Below are positions 24,701 through 36,978 of a stretch of DNA of 64,000 nucleotides, piece by piece (the first letter of the stretch is position 1; the number at the start of each line of letters is the position of its first letter). Source of the DNA: Proteromonas lacertae (lineage: Eukaryota; Sar; Bigyra; Opalinata; Proteromonadidae); NCBI GenBank assembly GCA_002245135.1, contig NGBS01000872.1, forward strand, positions 186,001-250,000, in the 5' to 3' direction. The notes under the pieces were generated by a model. It had not been told where the DNA came from, did not search any database, and saw only the letters and a program-made list of their open reading frames with translations. Position numbers and translations under genes: made by a program.

Positions 24701-26898
24701 TGAAATCTGTTTGGTATCGAAATGAGATAAGTTTAAATCCAATATATACATCAGAAATGGTTATGAATGGATTTTTAAATATATTTTTGAAGGATATAAA
24801 AGATGAAACAATGACTATTTCTATATCAGGTAGTGCAATAGTAACAGCATCTCCAGTGACATTGAATGGTTGGTCAATTTCAAAAACTACTATTTACAAA
24901 GAACCTCTAACAATTTTTTTAATGTCATTTAAGGAACAATCTTACGCTAAAATCGAATATACAATCTTACCTGAGAATAGAGAAGAAGTAATTGAAATAG
25001 TGAAGAAGGATGTAAATCCATCATATACAGTTAGTTATAGTGAATATGTAGAAGAGAATAGAGAATTTAATATAATGTTTAGTTTACCATATCCATCTGA
25101 AATAGTAGTAAGTAGAAGTGAAATAATAAGTATGAAATCATTAGAAAATGTAAAATATTTACCTCATGAATATGAATCAAAATTAATACTGAAAGTAGGT
25201 GAAGTAGAAAATGATAAAGAAGAAACAGTGAATATTTGTGTAAAATCTCCCTTTGCTTATGTTGAAGAAAGTGGAAAATGTTTTGATTTGAAAGTAAAAA
25301 TCCATAATTATGATCCAAGTAAACCAACAACTCAACCACCACCTACTACTCAAACACCAACAACAATTAAACCCACAACACAAACACCTACAACTGTTAA
25401 ACCAACTATTAAACCAACAACTCAAACACCAACAACTCAAGAACCTACAACAGTTAAACCAACCATTAAACCAACTACCCAAACACCTACAACTCAAAAA
25501 CCTACAACAGTAAAACCAACAACAGTTCAACCCACAACACAAAAACCAACTACACCAAGACCAACAACAATAAAACCAACAACACAAAAACCTACAACAG
25601 TTATTCCAACTACAATAAAACCATCTACAATAATACCAACAACTGAATCTCCATCTACATCAACTATTTATGAAACTGGAACAATTGAAACTGGTATAAC
25701 TGAATCAACAAATGAAACATCCAATCCAACAACTTCAATACCAACAACAACTATTCCAACAACTCCAAAACCAATTGAAAGAATATCAATAGAAATCAAA
25801 ATCTCAAATATTACATCTTCTGTAGTATCTGAATTGAGTGAAAATGATAAAAATATAATCAAAGATTCAATAATGGAAATCTATAAGAAAGCTGGTATAA
25901 CATTAAGAAGAGAAGATGTTGAAGTAATTGTGAATAATCGAAGAATGTTATTGCGAGGATTAGAAAATGATATGAATATCGAAGTAATAGTGACAGTTCC
26001 AGAAGAATCAACAAAAACTCAAATATTCTTTGTAGCAAATAGCTTGAAAGATTCAAATGAATTGAATGAAGAAATCAAAGCCAAAGCTGATTTAAGTGAA
26101 GAAGAAACAATATTCAAAGATTGTGAAGTTGAAGTAACAAAAGTAGAAGAAAAGAATTATCCAACAGCAAAACCTAGCAATGGAGGAGATAAATCAGATA
26201 GTGGTGGTTTATCTACAGGTGCTTTAATAGGAATAATAGTTGGAGCAGTCGTAGTAGTGATAATAATAGTGGTAGGAATAATATTATGTAGATCAAAGAA
26301 GACAGAATCTCATCCAACCAAAACCAAATCCAAACCCAAGCCCAAACCATTACCACAGAAAGGAGTAAAAGCAAGTGGAAATAATGAACCAGCAGGTGCA
26401 AATATAGAATTACCAAAAGTGACAGAAGAAAAGAAAGAAGAAGAAAAGCCAAAAGAAGAAAAACCAAAAGTTGAAGAAGAAGTAAAGAAAGAAGAAGAAA
26501 AACCCAAAGAAATAGAAAAGCCTAAAGAAGAAGTGAAGAAAGAGGAGGAAAAACCAAAAGAAGAAATAGAAAAACCCAAAGAAGAAGAAAAACCTAAAGA
26601 AGATAAACCTATAGAGGAAGATAAGCCTAAAGAAGAGAAGAAAAAAGATGAGAAAACTAAAGAAGAAGAAGTGAAGAAAGAAGAAGAAGTGAAGAAAGAA
26701 GATAAACCTCACCCTAGAAAAACAGGAAGTAAAGTAAATAGAAAGAGAAGTGGAAGTGGATCAAGTTATTCATCCAGCTATAGTGGAAGTTACTCTTCTA
26801 GTTATTCCTCAAGTTACAGTGGAAGTGAAAGTGATAATGAAAGACCAAAAGAAGTAAAAGCCAATCCCCCACCTCCACCAGAAAGAAAAGAAGATTAA
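18762..26898 (+). CDS. Giant type I surface protein with Ig-like repeats and mucin-like stalks
   Basis: The start at 18762 gives a signal peptide split by a 31-nt intron; the rest is one exon of about 2,680 codons. The ectodomain has at least five He_PIG/cadherin-like motifs of the form LPxGLxxxxxTGxISG (for example near 19680, 20250, 21040, 21290 and 21830). A short Cys-rich CCP/sushi-like stretch (about 23005-23145) comes next, then a Thr/Pro stalk, a second large domain (about 23310-25310) and a longer stalk (25320-25770). A SEA-like juxtamembrane segment precedes the membrane helix GALIGIIVGAVVVVIIIV (about 26220-26285). The cytoplasmic tail is Lys/Glu-rich and ends with Ser/Tyr/Gly repeats and polyPro. 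It is probably an adhesin or coat protein; the exact role is unknown. Confidence 0.8.
23153..23305 (+). repeat. Thr/Pro mucin-like coding repeat (first stalk)
   Basis: Degenerate units of TTxxPTT and TTVKPTT within the surface protein gene. This is a typical O-glycosylated stalk. The codons vary between units, so this is not a recent perfect duplication. Confidence 0.85.
25318..25770 (+). repeat. Thr/Pro mucin-like coding repeat (second stalk)
   Basis: About 150 residues of TTQTPTT, TTVKPTI and TTQKPTT units in the surface protein gene. Several 30-60 base blocks recur nearly unchanged between 25360 and 25520, suggesting recent local unit duplication. Confidence 0.85.
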
Positions 26899-27028
26899 TA
26901 AAAGAATTGAATTGATGAAGAGAAGAGATTATCATTGATTTTATTATTATTTCATTCGATTTCTTTCAATGTTGTTTTATTGTATTTTATTAAAGACAAA
27001 TATAAAAATGGTAAGAAAAAATGAAAAA

Positions 27029-30000
27029 TTAAGCAGGCATTAACATTTGTCTTGTAGCTAATTGTTTATATAATCCATTCTCAATTTCCATTAATTGTTC
27101 ATGCTTTCCTGCTTCAACTACTCTTCCATGATCCATTACAAATATCATATCAGCATTTTGAATTGTACTTAATCTATGAGCAACTATTATACTTGTTCTA
27201 TCACTTGATGATAATAGTTTATCAATAGCTTCTTGAACAACAGCTTCACTTTCGGTATCTAAAGCACTAGTAGCTTCATCTAACAACAAAATTTTTGGAT
27301 TTCTTAATATAGCTCTGGCAATGGCTATTCTTTGCTTCTGTCCTCCACTCAATTGTTCTCCTTTATTTCCTACATTTGTGTTGTAATTATCTGGGAAATC
27401 CATTATGAAATTATGAGCATTTGCTGCTTTTGCTGCTGCTACTACATCTTCATGAGTTATTTTATCATTTCCATAATCTCCCATCTTTATATTATCTTCA
27501 ATTGTTCCACTGAATAAAACTGGTTCTTGACCAACTAAACCAAATTGTTTTCTCAAATACTTTATATTGATTGATTTAATTTCATGACCATCGATTATTA
27601 CTTCACCTGAATCAGCATTATAGAATCTTTGTAATAAGCCAATTATTGTTGATTTACCACAACCACTTGAACCAACTAAAGCTACTTTTTGACCTTTCTG
27701 AATCTTCAAATTCAATTTTCTTAAGATTGGAACATCTAATCGAGTTGGATATCTAAATCTCACATCTCTAAATTCAATTTCACCAACTATTTCTGGTGTA
27801 TCACCATCTGGACAGGTATAATCAATTGGTGGAACTCTATCTAATAATCCAAATACACTCTCAGCTGCTTGTTGTACTTTCACATCATCAGTTGCTCTTC
27901 CAGCAGATTGACCTACACTTTGAGCTGCTACCATTACAGACATCATTACTTTCATTAATTGAGCATTATTACATTTACCTTCTGTTGCCCACAATCCTCC
28001 TACTCTTATCACTAAAGCAGTTGCTCCCATTGATATCATATTATTATAGAATTGTAATAAAGCAGTACACCAAGCATCTTTCTTGCCCATTTCATATGGT
28101 TTTAATTGTTTCTTTCCAAACATCACTGAGAATTTCTCTTGTAATCCAAAAGCATGAAGTGTTCTAATTCCATTTACTGCTTCTGATGCTAAAGCTCCTG
28201 CTTCTTCCATTGGCTTTCTCATTTCTCTTATCAATCTTGACATTGTCTTACCTTGTAAATAAGATCCTAAAACTAAGAATGGGAATGCAGCTAAAATAAC
28301 AAATGTTAATAACCAATAAGAAACAAAGGCAATTATTAAACCAACAATACAAGTAAATACAGTTTGAACATCACTTGCTAATCTTTCACCTAAAGCAGCT
28401 TTTATATTTTGAGCATCTTGAGATAATTTGGATGTCATTGCACCAGTGTTATTCTCTTCTGCATCATAATAACCGACATCTTGTTTTAACATTGCTGTAA
28501 AACACATTTGTCTAATTCTACAAGTCAATCTTTCACCTACAGAACCAAAGGTAAATGATCTAACAACAGAAATAATAAATAAAGCAACTGCAAAGGCAAT
28601 TAATATACAAGCCCACATCACTGTTCCATTTCTCATTTCATGAGTATTTGATTTATAATATACATCCAACATTTCAGCAAATAATACACCAAACACTGGC
28701 ATTGCTGCTCCAGAAACTGCTCCACATATTATTCCAATTACAGTAAGACATGTTTCTGGTTTAGCTAAAGCCCATAATCTCGATTTTGATGTATCTACTT
28801 TAACTTCTTCACCTGTAGTTGGATCAACTACTCCAGATGTTAATCTACTATCTCTCATTGAAGATCTTCGTGCAATATATACAGCTTCATCTTCTTCATC
28901 TTCAGCTTCTACTGCTTCTTCTCTCTTCTTGTTTAACATTTGACGATTTCTTAATTCTGCATATAATCCATTCTTTGCTATTAATTCTGAATGTGTTCCT
29001 TGTTCAGCTATTTTACCTTCATTAAAAACAACGATTTCATCAGCAGTTTCAATTGTTGATAATCTATGAGCAATTATCAGAGTTGTTCTAGCTCTTTGTT
29101 TTACTAATTCATCTAAAGCAGCTTGAACTATCTTTTCACTTTCACTATCTAAAGCACTTGTTGCTTCATCTAACAATAAGATTCCTGGATTTCTAACTAA
29201 GGCTCTAGCAATTGCAATTCTCTGTTTTTGTCCACCACTCAATGAATGACCACCTTCACCTACATAAGTATCATAACCTTCAGGAAATTCCATTATGAAA
29301 TCATTAGCATTTGAATCTTTGGCTGCTTTTATTATATCTTCATCAGTAGCATCTAATCTTCCATTTCGAATATTATCTTTTACAGTTCCACTGAATAAAA
29401 CTGGTTCTTGACCTACAAAACCCATTTGAGCTCTGAAACTAGCTAAATTCAAATCACGAATATTCATTCCATCAACAAATACTTCACCTTCTTCTGGATC
29501 ATAGAATCTTTGTAACATTTGAATTGTTGTTGATTTACCACATCCACTTGAACCAACCAAACCAACTGTTTTACCAGCTTCTACTGTAAGACTCATTCCA
29601 TTTAAGATGATTTGATCTGGTCTACTTGGATATCTGAATTTGATATTTCTAAATTCGATTTTACCTTCTAAATGTTCTACTTTCTTACCTAAATTATCCA
29701 TTCCATCAATTGGCGGAATTCTATCAATTGTTGCATATACTTCAGCACCAGAACCACAAGCTTGTCCAATTGATACAATAGATGGTCCTAACATAGTTAA
29801 ACCCATTGTTCCCATTAATACAGCCATAAATACAGTCATAACACTTCCACCAGTAAAACATTTACTATCTCCAACACCTAATTGACAATCAGATGCATAA
29901 TCACACTATATAAATAATATAATAATGAATATACAGGACTTTTTCCTAAACCAGGACAATCATTAGCAGTCAAATTAGCAGCTATATCATGGTTAATAGA

Positions 30001-31397
30001 ATAACAAAAATCTTTGTAGGATGGATGATCATAGCTCTTTATTTGATCAACAACTCTCTGACCATTATCATTTTTGCTACAATAGTAGTATATTCTATAT
30101 AATATTAAATAAAAATTGTATACTCATCTCTAACATCATCTTGATCATCTCCAATCAATTTACCACCATACCACAAACCCAAAGCGAATGTTAAATACAT
30201 AATCATCATAAATACACCAATAATAGCACCAGTAATTCTTGCCATTGTAATACCTAAACCTCTTGCTTCTTCTACTGCATGTTTATACCTTTTTATAAAA
30301 TATTCTTCAATGCCAAATGATGATACTGTTCTGATTGAGCCAATAGCTTCTTCAGCAATACCACCTGATTCAGCAAATCTGTTTTGAGCTTCCAATATGA
30401 ATTTTCTCAATAAAATACCAAAAGCACTACCAACAATACACAATGGCACACCTAATGCTAATATAACCAAAGTCATTGACCAATCTTTGGTAAAACCAAT
30501 TGCATAACCAGCAATGAACTGAGCTAATGCTTGAATAGTCATACCAATATCTTTACCCATCCCACCATTCATAATTATAGTATCATCAACAATACGAGTA
30601 GATAATGTCTTTGGATCATGATGATCAAACCATGTAACATCCTGACGAATAATACCACGGAAATACAAATATCTAACTCTGTTTATTTGTCTTTCTGCTG
30701 TTAATTTCCAAGACCACATCATTAGAAATCCAGCAGCAGCCATACCACAACCTAATCCAAACATTACCAAACTATTGTGAATAATATCATCATGAGCTTT
30801 ATCAAGATACATTTGTTTTGTTGCATCATCTAATTCAACATCACCTGTTTGTACTTGATTCATCATATCACCAAAAATCAACATAGAACATGGCATGATT
30901 ACACCAGATCCAATAGAAAAAATAATACCAATAATCTGAAGAAGATGATCAATGACATCTGAGTATTTGAGTAATTCTCTTATACTCAAACTTTTTGTTG
31001 GTCTTTCTTCCTCTTGCTTTTTAGGTTCTGTCTTTTGTTCATTTACTTTTTTCTCTTTCTCTTCTTTATTAGAACTTATATCTTGTTGTTCTCTGGCTGG
31101 TTTTACTTCGATTGTTTTAATTTGAACTGGTTCTTTTTTTTCAGGTTGATTATCTGGATTTTCTCCATTAGGTGTTTCTGTTGGAGCTTTTAACCCATCA
31201 GTATTATTAATATTATCATTATTTGGATTTGGATTCACTTCTAAGGCTGGTTGCACTTCATCTACCTTGTTATTAACATTTGTTGTTTGTTGTTTTTCTT
31301 GAACAGGTTGATTTGACTGTTGTTCACCGTAATCTAGTTTGTTTTCTGTGTTCTCTGAACAAATAGGAGGTTCAAAAGAGTTATTATTCTCGCTCAT
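27029..31397 (-). CDS. Full ABCB (MDR/P-glycoprotein-like) transporter
   Basis: An ATP-driven exporter with two membrane domains and two nucleotide-binding domains, about 1,430 residues. The start at 31397 is followed by an approximately 130-residue charged, Pro/Gln-rich cytoplasmic leader. Both ATPase sites look whole: Walker A GLVGSSGCGKST and ALVGSSGCGKST, signatures LSGGQKQRIA, and Walker B ILLLDEATSALD in each half. Two 29-nt introns (about 30085-30115 and 29905-29935) flank a small exon. That exon adds a Cys-rich stretch of about 65 residues between membrane helices five and six of the first half, on the outer face. Substrate cannot be predicted. Confidence 0.93.
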
Positions 31398-31533
31398 TCA
31401 AATTAAAAAACAAAAAACACAATGAGGCTACTTTAATATGTATTTCCTATATAATTATATGAATTTAAGAAAAAAACACTTCCAACATTCATGTAGGACA
31501 AGTTAAAAATATCAATTACAGTGATTAATCCAT

Positions 31534-34500
31534 CTAATTATCTATAACAATAACATCACTATATTTTACCGTTTGACCATGTCCAATATCACACATATTC
31601 TTTAATCTAGTTCCACTAATGAAGGGTTGGTCAAATATTATATCTATCAATCCTAAACTTCTATAAACACTAACAACAGTGCCTTTTAAACCTGGAGGTA
31701 TATTCGATAATCCAATAGATATTACTCTACTACCCAACACTGGTTTTGTAATAATATCATAATGTCTATCAATTTGTCCTACAGAAGATAAAGCATTAAA
31801 TGGAACATCAACTTTCACAATTTTATTTACAATTTTTGCATCTTTCAGTGTTTTATTCAAACATATCAATTGAGATTTAGTAAATCTTTCACTTTTACAT
31901 TGTATTAAAGATGCATTTGGATTTATATTGTGTTTTCTCCATTCTTTAATATTATTCATTATTTCATGATATTCTTTATTTGTACCTAATACTTGGGACT
32001 TATAATTCATTGAATCTTTAGTCTTTACTAATTCACATACTTTAGGAAAATTATCAATAAAATCTTTTAATAGTTTCACTCCATCTTCATTGATTTCAGC
32101 AATCTTTAATAATTCAACTTTGTCACTGTCTCTTCTTCTATTTAGAACTGATTTAATGTTTCCTGCTATATATAAAGTAGCTTCATCATTATCAATCCAT
32201 TCATTCTCTTCTTCTTTATTATTATTAATATAAACATAATCAGGATTGTAATACCATATATCATCATGAAAATCAAAGAAATTCAATCCAATATCAGTCT
32301 GTTTATTTATAATTACACTATCTAATAATCTAAATAATGAGATATTATCCATATTAAACATTACAGATAATTCATCCAATGAATGAAGAGGTAACTTATG
32401 ATTGGATAAAAAAGTAATTCCTAAATTATTATCGAATTGATTATTCATTGATATTTCAATTGTAGCTACTTCATTATTAGCAATATTAACAACTATTCCA
32501 CTATTACCAAATATGCTAATACCATCATTATATTTCATAGTTTTATCAACTACTATCATTGTATCTCCTAACTCAATATGTGGTGGTAATACAATCAAAT
32601 CACTTTCTTCAAATTTAGAATCACTATTTTGTATTGAATATCGAACTACATTAAATGGAACAATAAATGATTCTTTCGAGAATTTTCTTACTAAATGATT
32701 ATTAATAGGGATCATATTAATTAATGGATGTATTTCAACTATACAAACAACACCATTTAATTCAATACCAGCTGTACCAAATTGATTGCATAATCCTTTC
32801 AGCCATTTATCATGTAACATTTGAGCTTCAGTTTCAAATAACACCATTTCATCATTATCATGTTCTTTATCTATCACTTTGATACTTTGATAATTTGGTT
32901 TTAATATTTGTTTATCTGTAAAAATAGATTCTTCATAGTTCAATTCATGGGATGCATATTTTATTGAAGTAATAATTCCACTTAATTGAGAAGGATAACC
33001 GAAATAACAATATTTACCTATTTCTGGATCTTTATTATCATCTTCTGGTTTATTAATGGCTAAAACAAGTGATTCTGCCTTTGAAACATTTGCAAATACT
33101 TCCATACCAATTCTAGCTTTCTTCATAAAGAAAGGAAATGAATATAAACTTGGAATTCTTGATATTTCTTTATTATAACTTGGATTCAACTTATTAACAG
33201 ATTTAGCAGATGGATTTGGTAATTTTACTGGTATTTCTACTACTGATATATGTGTACAATCTAATGGGAAGAATTGATTAGAGAATATAGTAACACCATC
33301 TCTTGGAGTTAATGTTGGATTATATTTATAGCATAAATCATTATAACATAGTGTATTTCTAACAACTTCATTAGGTTTTAAATTATCATTTAAACTATTA
33401 TCTTTTACTATTGATACTATTCTATTAATATCAATAAATGGTATAATAATTTCACCTTCATAATCTTTCACTTTACCATCCATATCAATTTCAAATTCTT
33501 TAGGATAATAATCAATAATTGGTGAATCTGGATTAGTCATATAACCTCTATATGCTTCAGGTAAAATATTACAACTATAAGGAGGTAAACAACATAATAA
33601 CTGAACTAATGGATCAACAGGTGAACTTAATTCAAATGTTAAGTTATTATATTTCATTAAATCAATACAATCTGAGAATAATGGTGAATAGTGAAATGGA
33701 TAAAACCAATTCCACGAAGGACAACCTCTATAATAATAATCTAACACCCACATTAACCCTTGAATATAATTCTTTACTATTTCATCTTTCTTATCTTTTT
33801 CTTCAGGTTTTATATTAAATTTTGATAAATAATATATATTCTTAACTGATAATTCTTCTTCTCCAAGTTGTTCTGAATATTCATCCGTTTTAGATTTATC
33901 TATTTTACCTTTTTTACCTCTTCGAAAACTTCTTTTAGAGATTGATTTCGTATAAATTTTTTGAATTGTTTCTTCTTCATCTTCACTCAAATATTTACAT
34001 AACTTTTCAAATAATAACAAATTAATTTTTCCTCTTTCTAATATGTAATTATGGTTCGTTTCTAAGTTTTCTCTATAGAAATCCATTAGTTTTGTCATTG
34101 ATCCTGATTTAATATCAATCGAAGGACAAGACGGTAAGAAATCATTACCACAAAGTGTAACTAAGAATATAAAATCATCAATAATTCTCTCTAAGTTATA
34201 AAATGCTAAGTATTTATCACTATAAAAGTCTAAATTTAAATATTCTCTTAATATGCTGATATGGATTAATTGTAGTTTTGGATTTTCGATTTCAACAAGA
34301 TGATTCTCATTATGACCATTATTAATGAACTTCGTACAATCTAATATCTCTCTTAATATAATTATATTTGGCTCGTGTAATGATAATGATAATAAGATCA
34401 AATCAGCATCTAAGCCATATATACAATGTCTATTATTGCTTTTGAATTGATGTTCTCTTTTTAGATTTCTCATATATTCTATTATTTTGTGTTCTCCTTC

Positions 34501-35022
34501 ACCTGGGACATTGTAACCTGAATAAATTACTTGGAATGTTTGCCATTTTGCATCTGTTTCTATTTTGTATAATAACATTGACTTAATTCCTTCATCAACC
34601 TTTCTCATAAACTCTGTACCTGGAGTAATGCAATTTGAATCAAATGCATTTGTTTCAGATATATCTTCATCCTTAGTTTTTCCTAATTGCTTCTCTAAAT
34701 CCTGAGCAGCTTTAAAACGTCTCTTTCTCTGTTGATTAATTTTTGCTCGTGGTGGTACACCATCAACTGCAAGATAAAGCAACTGAGATGGACGGATTGT
34801 TGAAATCAGGTGATCGATGTAAGCAAACATTGACACAACTACATCCAGTTCATCTTGTGCATAGGATAGTACTTTATCATTATTGTGAGTAGCAGTGTGA
34901 ATTAAACCATTCAAATCGAGATATAAATTCTCTATGTCGATATTCACCGATGATTCAGTAAATAATTGATTGATTAATGGATATCTTTCTGATAACCATT
35001 TATAAAAGTGAGGAACTCCCAT
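31534..35022 (-). CDS. XRN1: 5'-3' exoribonuclease XRN1
   Basis: The cytoplasmic enzyme that degrades decapped mRNA. One uninterrupted exon of 1,162 codons, rare in this window. The N-terminus MGVPHFYKWLSERYP and the acidic metal-site motifs (YLDLNGLIH, GYNVPGEGEHKI, YGLDADLILL, CGNDFLPS) are all present. Downstream, CPSWNWFYPFHYSPL and the PDSPIIDYYP region match the XRN core, followed by the beta-rich D1/SH3-like region. It is shorter than the animal and yeast proteins because the long disordered tail is missing; the last residues (GHGQTVKYSDVIVIDN) still look like an SH3-like fold. XRN1 rather than XRN2 is favoured by this beta-rich extension. Confidence 0.93.
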   Translation of the reverse strand: MGVPHFYKWLSERYPLINQLFTESSVNIDIENLYLDLNGLIHTATHNNDKVLSYAQDELDVVVSMFAYIDHLISTIRPSQLLYLAVDGVPPRAKINQQRKRRFKAAQDLEKQLGKTKDEDISETNAFDSNCITPGTEFMRKVDEGIKSMLLYKIETDAKWQTFQVIYSGYNVPGEGEHKIIEYMRNLKREHQFKSNNRHCIYGLDADLILLSLSLHEPNIIILREILDCTKFINNGHNENHLVEIENPKLQLIHISILREYLNLDFYSDKYLAFYNLERIIDDFIFLVTLCGNDFLPSCPSIDIKSGSMTKLMDFYRENLETNHNYILERGKINLLLFEKLCKYLSEDEEETIQKIYTKSISKRSFRRGKKGKIDKSKTDEYSEQLGEEELSVKNIYYLSKFNIKPEEKDKKDEIVKNYIQGLMWVLDYYYRGCPSWNWFYPFHYSPLFSDCIDLMKYNNLTFELSSPVDPLVQLLCCLPPYSCNILPEAYRGYMTNPDSPIIDYYPKEFEIDMDGKVKDYEGEIIIPFIDINRIVSIVKDNSLNDNLKPNEVVRNTLCYNDLCYKYNPTLTPRDGVTIFSNQFFPLDCTHISVVEIPVKLPNPSAKSVNKLNPSYNKEISRIPSLYSFPFFMKKARIGMEVFANVSKAESLVLAINKPEDDNKDPEIGKYCYFGYPSQLSGIITSIKYASHELNYEESIFTDKQILKPNYQSIKVIDKEHDNDEMVLFETEAQMLHDKWLKGLCNQFGTAGIELNGVVCIVEIHPLINMIPINNHLVRKFSKESFIVPFNVVRYSIQNSDSKFEESDLIVLPPHIELGDTMIVVDKTMKYNDGISIFGNSGIVVNIANNEVATIEISMNNQFDNNLGITFLSNHKLPLHSLDELSVMFNMDNISLFRLLDSVIINKQTDIGLNFFDFHDDIWYYNPDYVYINNNKEEENEWIDNDEATLYIAGNIKSVLNRRRDSDKVELLKIAEINEDGVKLLKDFIDNFPKVCELVKTKDSMNYKSQVLGTNKEYHEIMNNIKEWRKHNINPNASLIQCKSERFTKSQLICLNKTLKDAKIVNKIVKVDVPFNALSSVGQIDRHYDIITKPVLGSRVISIGLSNIPPGLKGTVVSVYRSLGLIDIIFDQPFISGTRLKNMCDIGHGQTVKYSDVIVIDN

Positions 35023-35117
35023 TTTTAATTAAAAAATAATATTTCCGATTCAGTTCAGATCTTGTTAATTATGAAACGGATTTAAATTTTTAAACAGAAA
35101 AAAATAAACCAAAAAAA

Positions 35118-36887
35118 TCAATTAGCTATACATTTATTATCCTTAATCATTAACCTAAAGGGTGGAACAGGCAATTTTGAATGAATACCATACAATGGAC
35201 ATTGTTTTATATTACAATTGAAATAATCTTCACAGCAAGCCATATCACCATAAATATATCTAATTCCATTCACATTACTTCTATCAGTTGTTTCAATGGT
35301 TATACTATTATTGGTACTTTTAATTATCTTAAATTCACTCCAAGAATCCTATTATATAAATAATATATATTATAAATACTTCAACAGACACTTCAAAACC
35401 ATATTTATGTCTTAATTCCAACTTATCCTCCATAGTATTAGCAGTTGTATTAAAAAACAACACAATTTCATTCTTACCAATTTCACAATGAGAAAACAAT
35501 GGTCCAGTATAATAAACATCACTCTTCTTATTATATACAAAATATAAAGCACCATAATACAATCTCAAACCAACATCAAACTTCGGTCTAGGATGAACAG
35601 CACCAAGTGGAGCTTTTGGATCTGATAAATCAATGGAAATTGCCATAAACACATTATTCTGCAAAGGATTTGGAACATATCCATAATAAGCTGTTTGTGA
35701 AAGTCTTAAAGCACCAATATTCAAATTATCAACTCCATCTCCATAACCTGATAATTGTACAAATCCAAATGGGAAATTTAAATCAGTTGTTTCACTGATT
35801 TCATACCATTTTTTCCTATAATCTTTAATCATTTCTGGGAATAAACATGCATATCCTTTTTGATGGATTATATCACCAGGTTCAAATATATTGGCTTCAC
35901 CTTGATACCAGATGATTCCTTTGATTGTATAAGTCATTAATGGGTAAATCATACCATAGTATCTACACAAATAATAAATAAAGAAACAAAGAAAGAAATA
36001 TTTTTAAAAAAATGAATGAAAGAAATACAAATAATTTAAATCATCATACAATGATGAATCTTGACCATTATATCCATTACATTTATCTATTACATCTCTT
36101 GAGGACCATGATTCTATTCTCGTACCACCATATGTTGTAGCTACTAAACCAATTGGAATTTCTAATTTTGACTGGAGCAAGTAACCATAGATATAGCATA
36201 CACCTGAAAAATATGAAAACTCTGTACCGTCTAATACAGAGGGTTTTGCTTTACTCCAATTGACTTTGATTTGATTTGGAGATAAATCTGTTAAAGGTTT
36301 TCTGGATGGATTTCTTTCTATTTCCATTACTCTAATGAATGGGTATTGTGATGAATTACTAATTAATTCTTTACCTATGTCTGTCTCATACAACTAAAAA
36401 TAGAGATTCTGTCATTTATACTGTCATTTCCATATTGGACTGTCCTGAACATATCCAAAGATCTCCAAACACTATATCTTTGAGAAATATTGATTTAGAT
36501 TGTGAAACAAGAGTAACATTTATTTTATATATGTCATAAGATGCTTTTATAGGATTTAATTTAAACTTCCACCTTCTAACAAAGTATATTTGATACATTA
36601 ATACCCATTCTTATCAATATTACCTTCATATGTGTGAGATGATATTTGCAGCGTGATTTTTTCGAATTTAGGTCCATATCCCCACACATTAGCAGAATAT
36701 GGAGCAGCCTAAAGGATAAATATAAGTTACATACTTGTAGAAGCATATGATCTGAATAAATATTAGCAAAGGAGAAGTCATGGTTTTCTATCTTTTTTAA
36801 ATGCAAGTAATGATAAAATGAGTAGATAAATAAAAGCACAACTATCACATATCCTAAGAAAGTGATCATTACGAAAAACTTTGACAT
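35118..36887 (-). CDS. SIAE: Sialate O-acetylesterase (SIAE-like)
   Basis: A serine esterase that removes O-acetyl groups from sialic acids or related sugars. Joined from six exons. The N-terminal membrane helix (residues about 7-25) suggests a signal anchor into the secretory or lysosomal lumen. The nucleophile motif is CSGQSNMEMT. GLVATTYGGT and IESWSS follow, then IIWYQGEAN, and the catalytic His lies in GAVHPRPK. The C-terminal exon gives CNIKQCPLYG and LPVPPFRL, the same ending as animal SIAE, and closes on a TGA at 35118-35120. One intron (about 35960-36025) is unusually long (about 65 nt) and T-rich. Confidence 0.88.
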
Positions 36888-36978
36888 ATATCACATATAA
36901 CCTTTCATTTTTGTATATGAAGGAATTATATTGTGACTATACCTCATAAAAACAACAAATATACAACTAAATAATAAT

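Noticed and set aside
25183-25587. Cys/Trp-rich antisense open frame (CCWFYCC units)
   Set aside because: Exact antisense shadow of the Thr/Pro repeat codons (ACA, CCA) of the surface protein; no separate signals.
26210-26712. Phe/Leu-rich antisense open frames that look like membrane proteins
   Set aside because: Antisense shadows of the Lys/Glu-rich tail (AAA, GAA codons) of the surface protein.
35960-36025. Long T-rich gap in SIAE as a U12 intron
   Set aside because: It begins GTATTTC and ends GTGTAG, an ordinary GT-AG intron, with no TTCCTTRAY branch motif.
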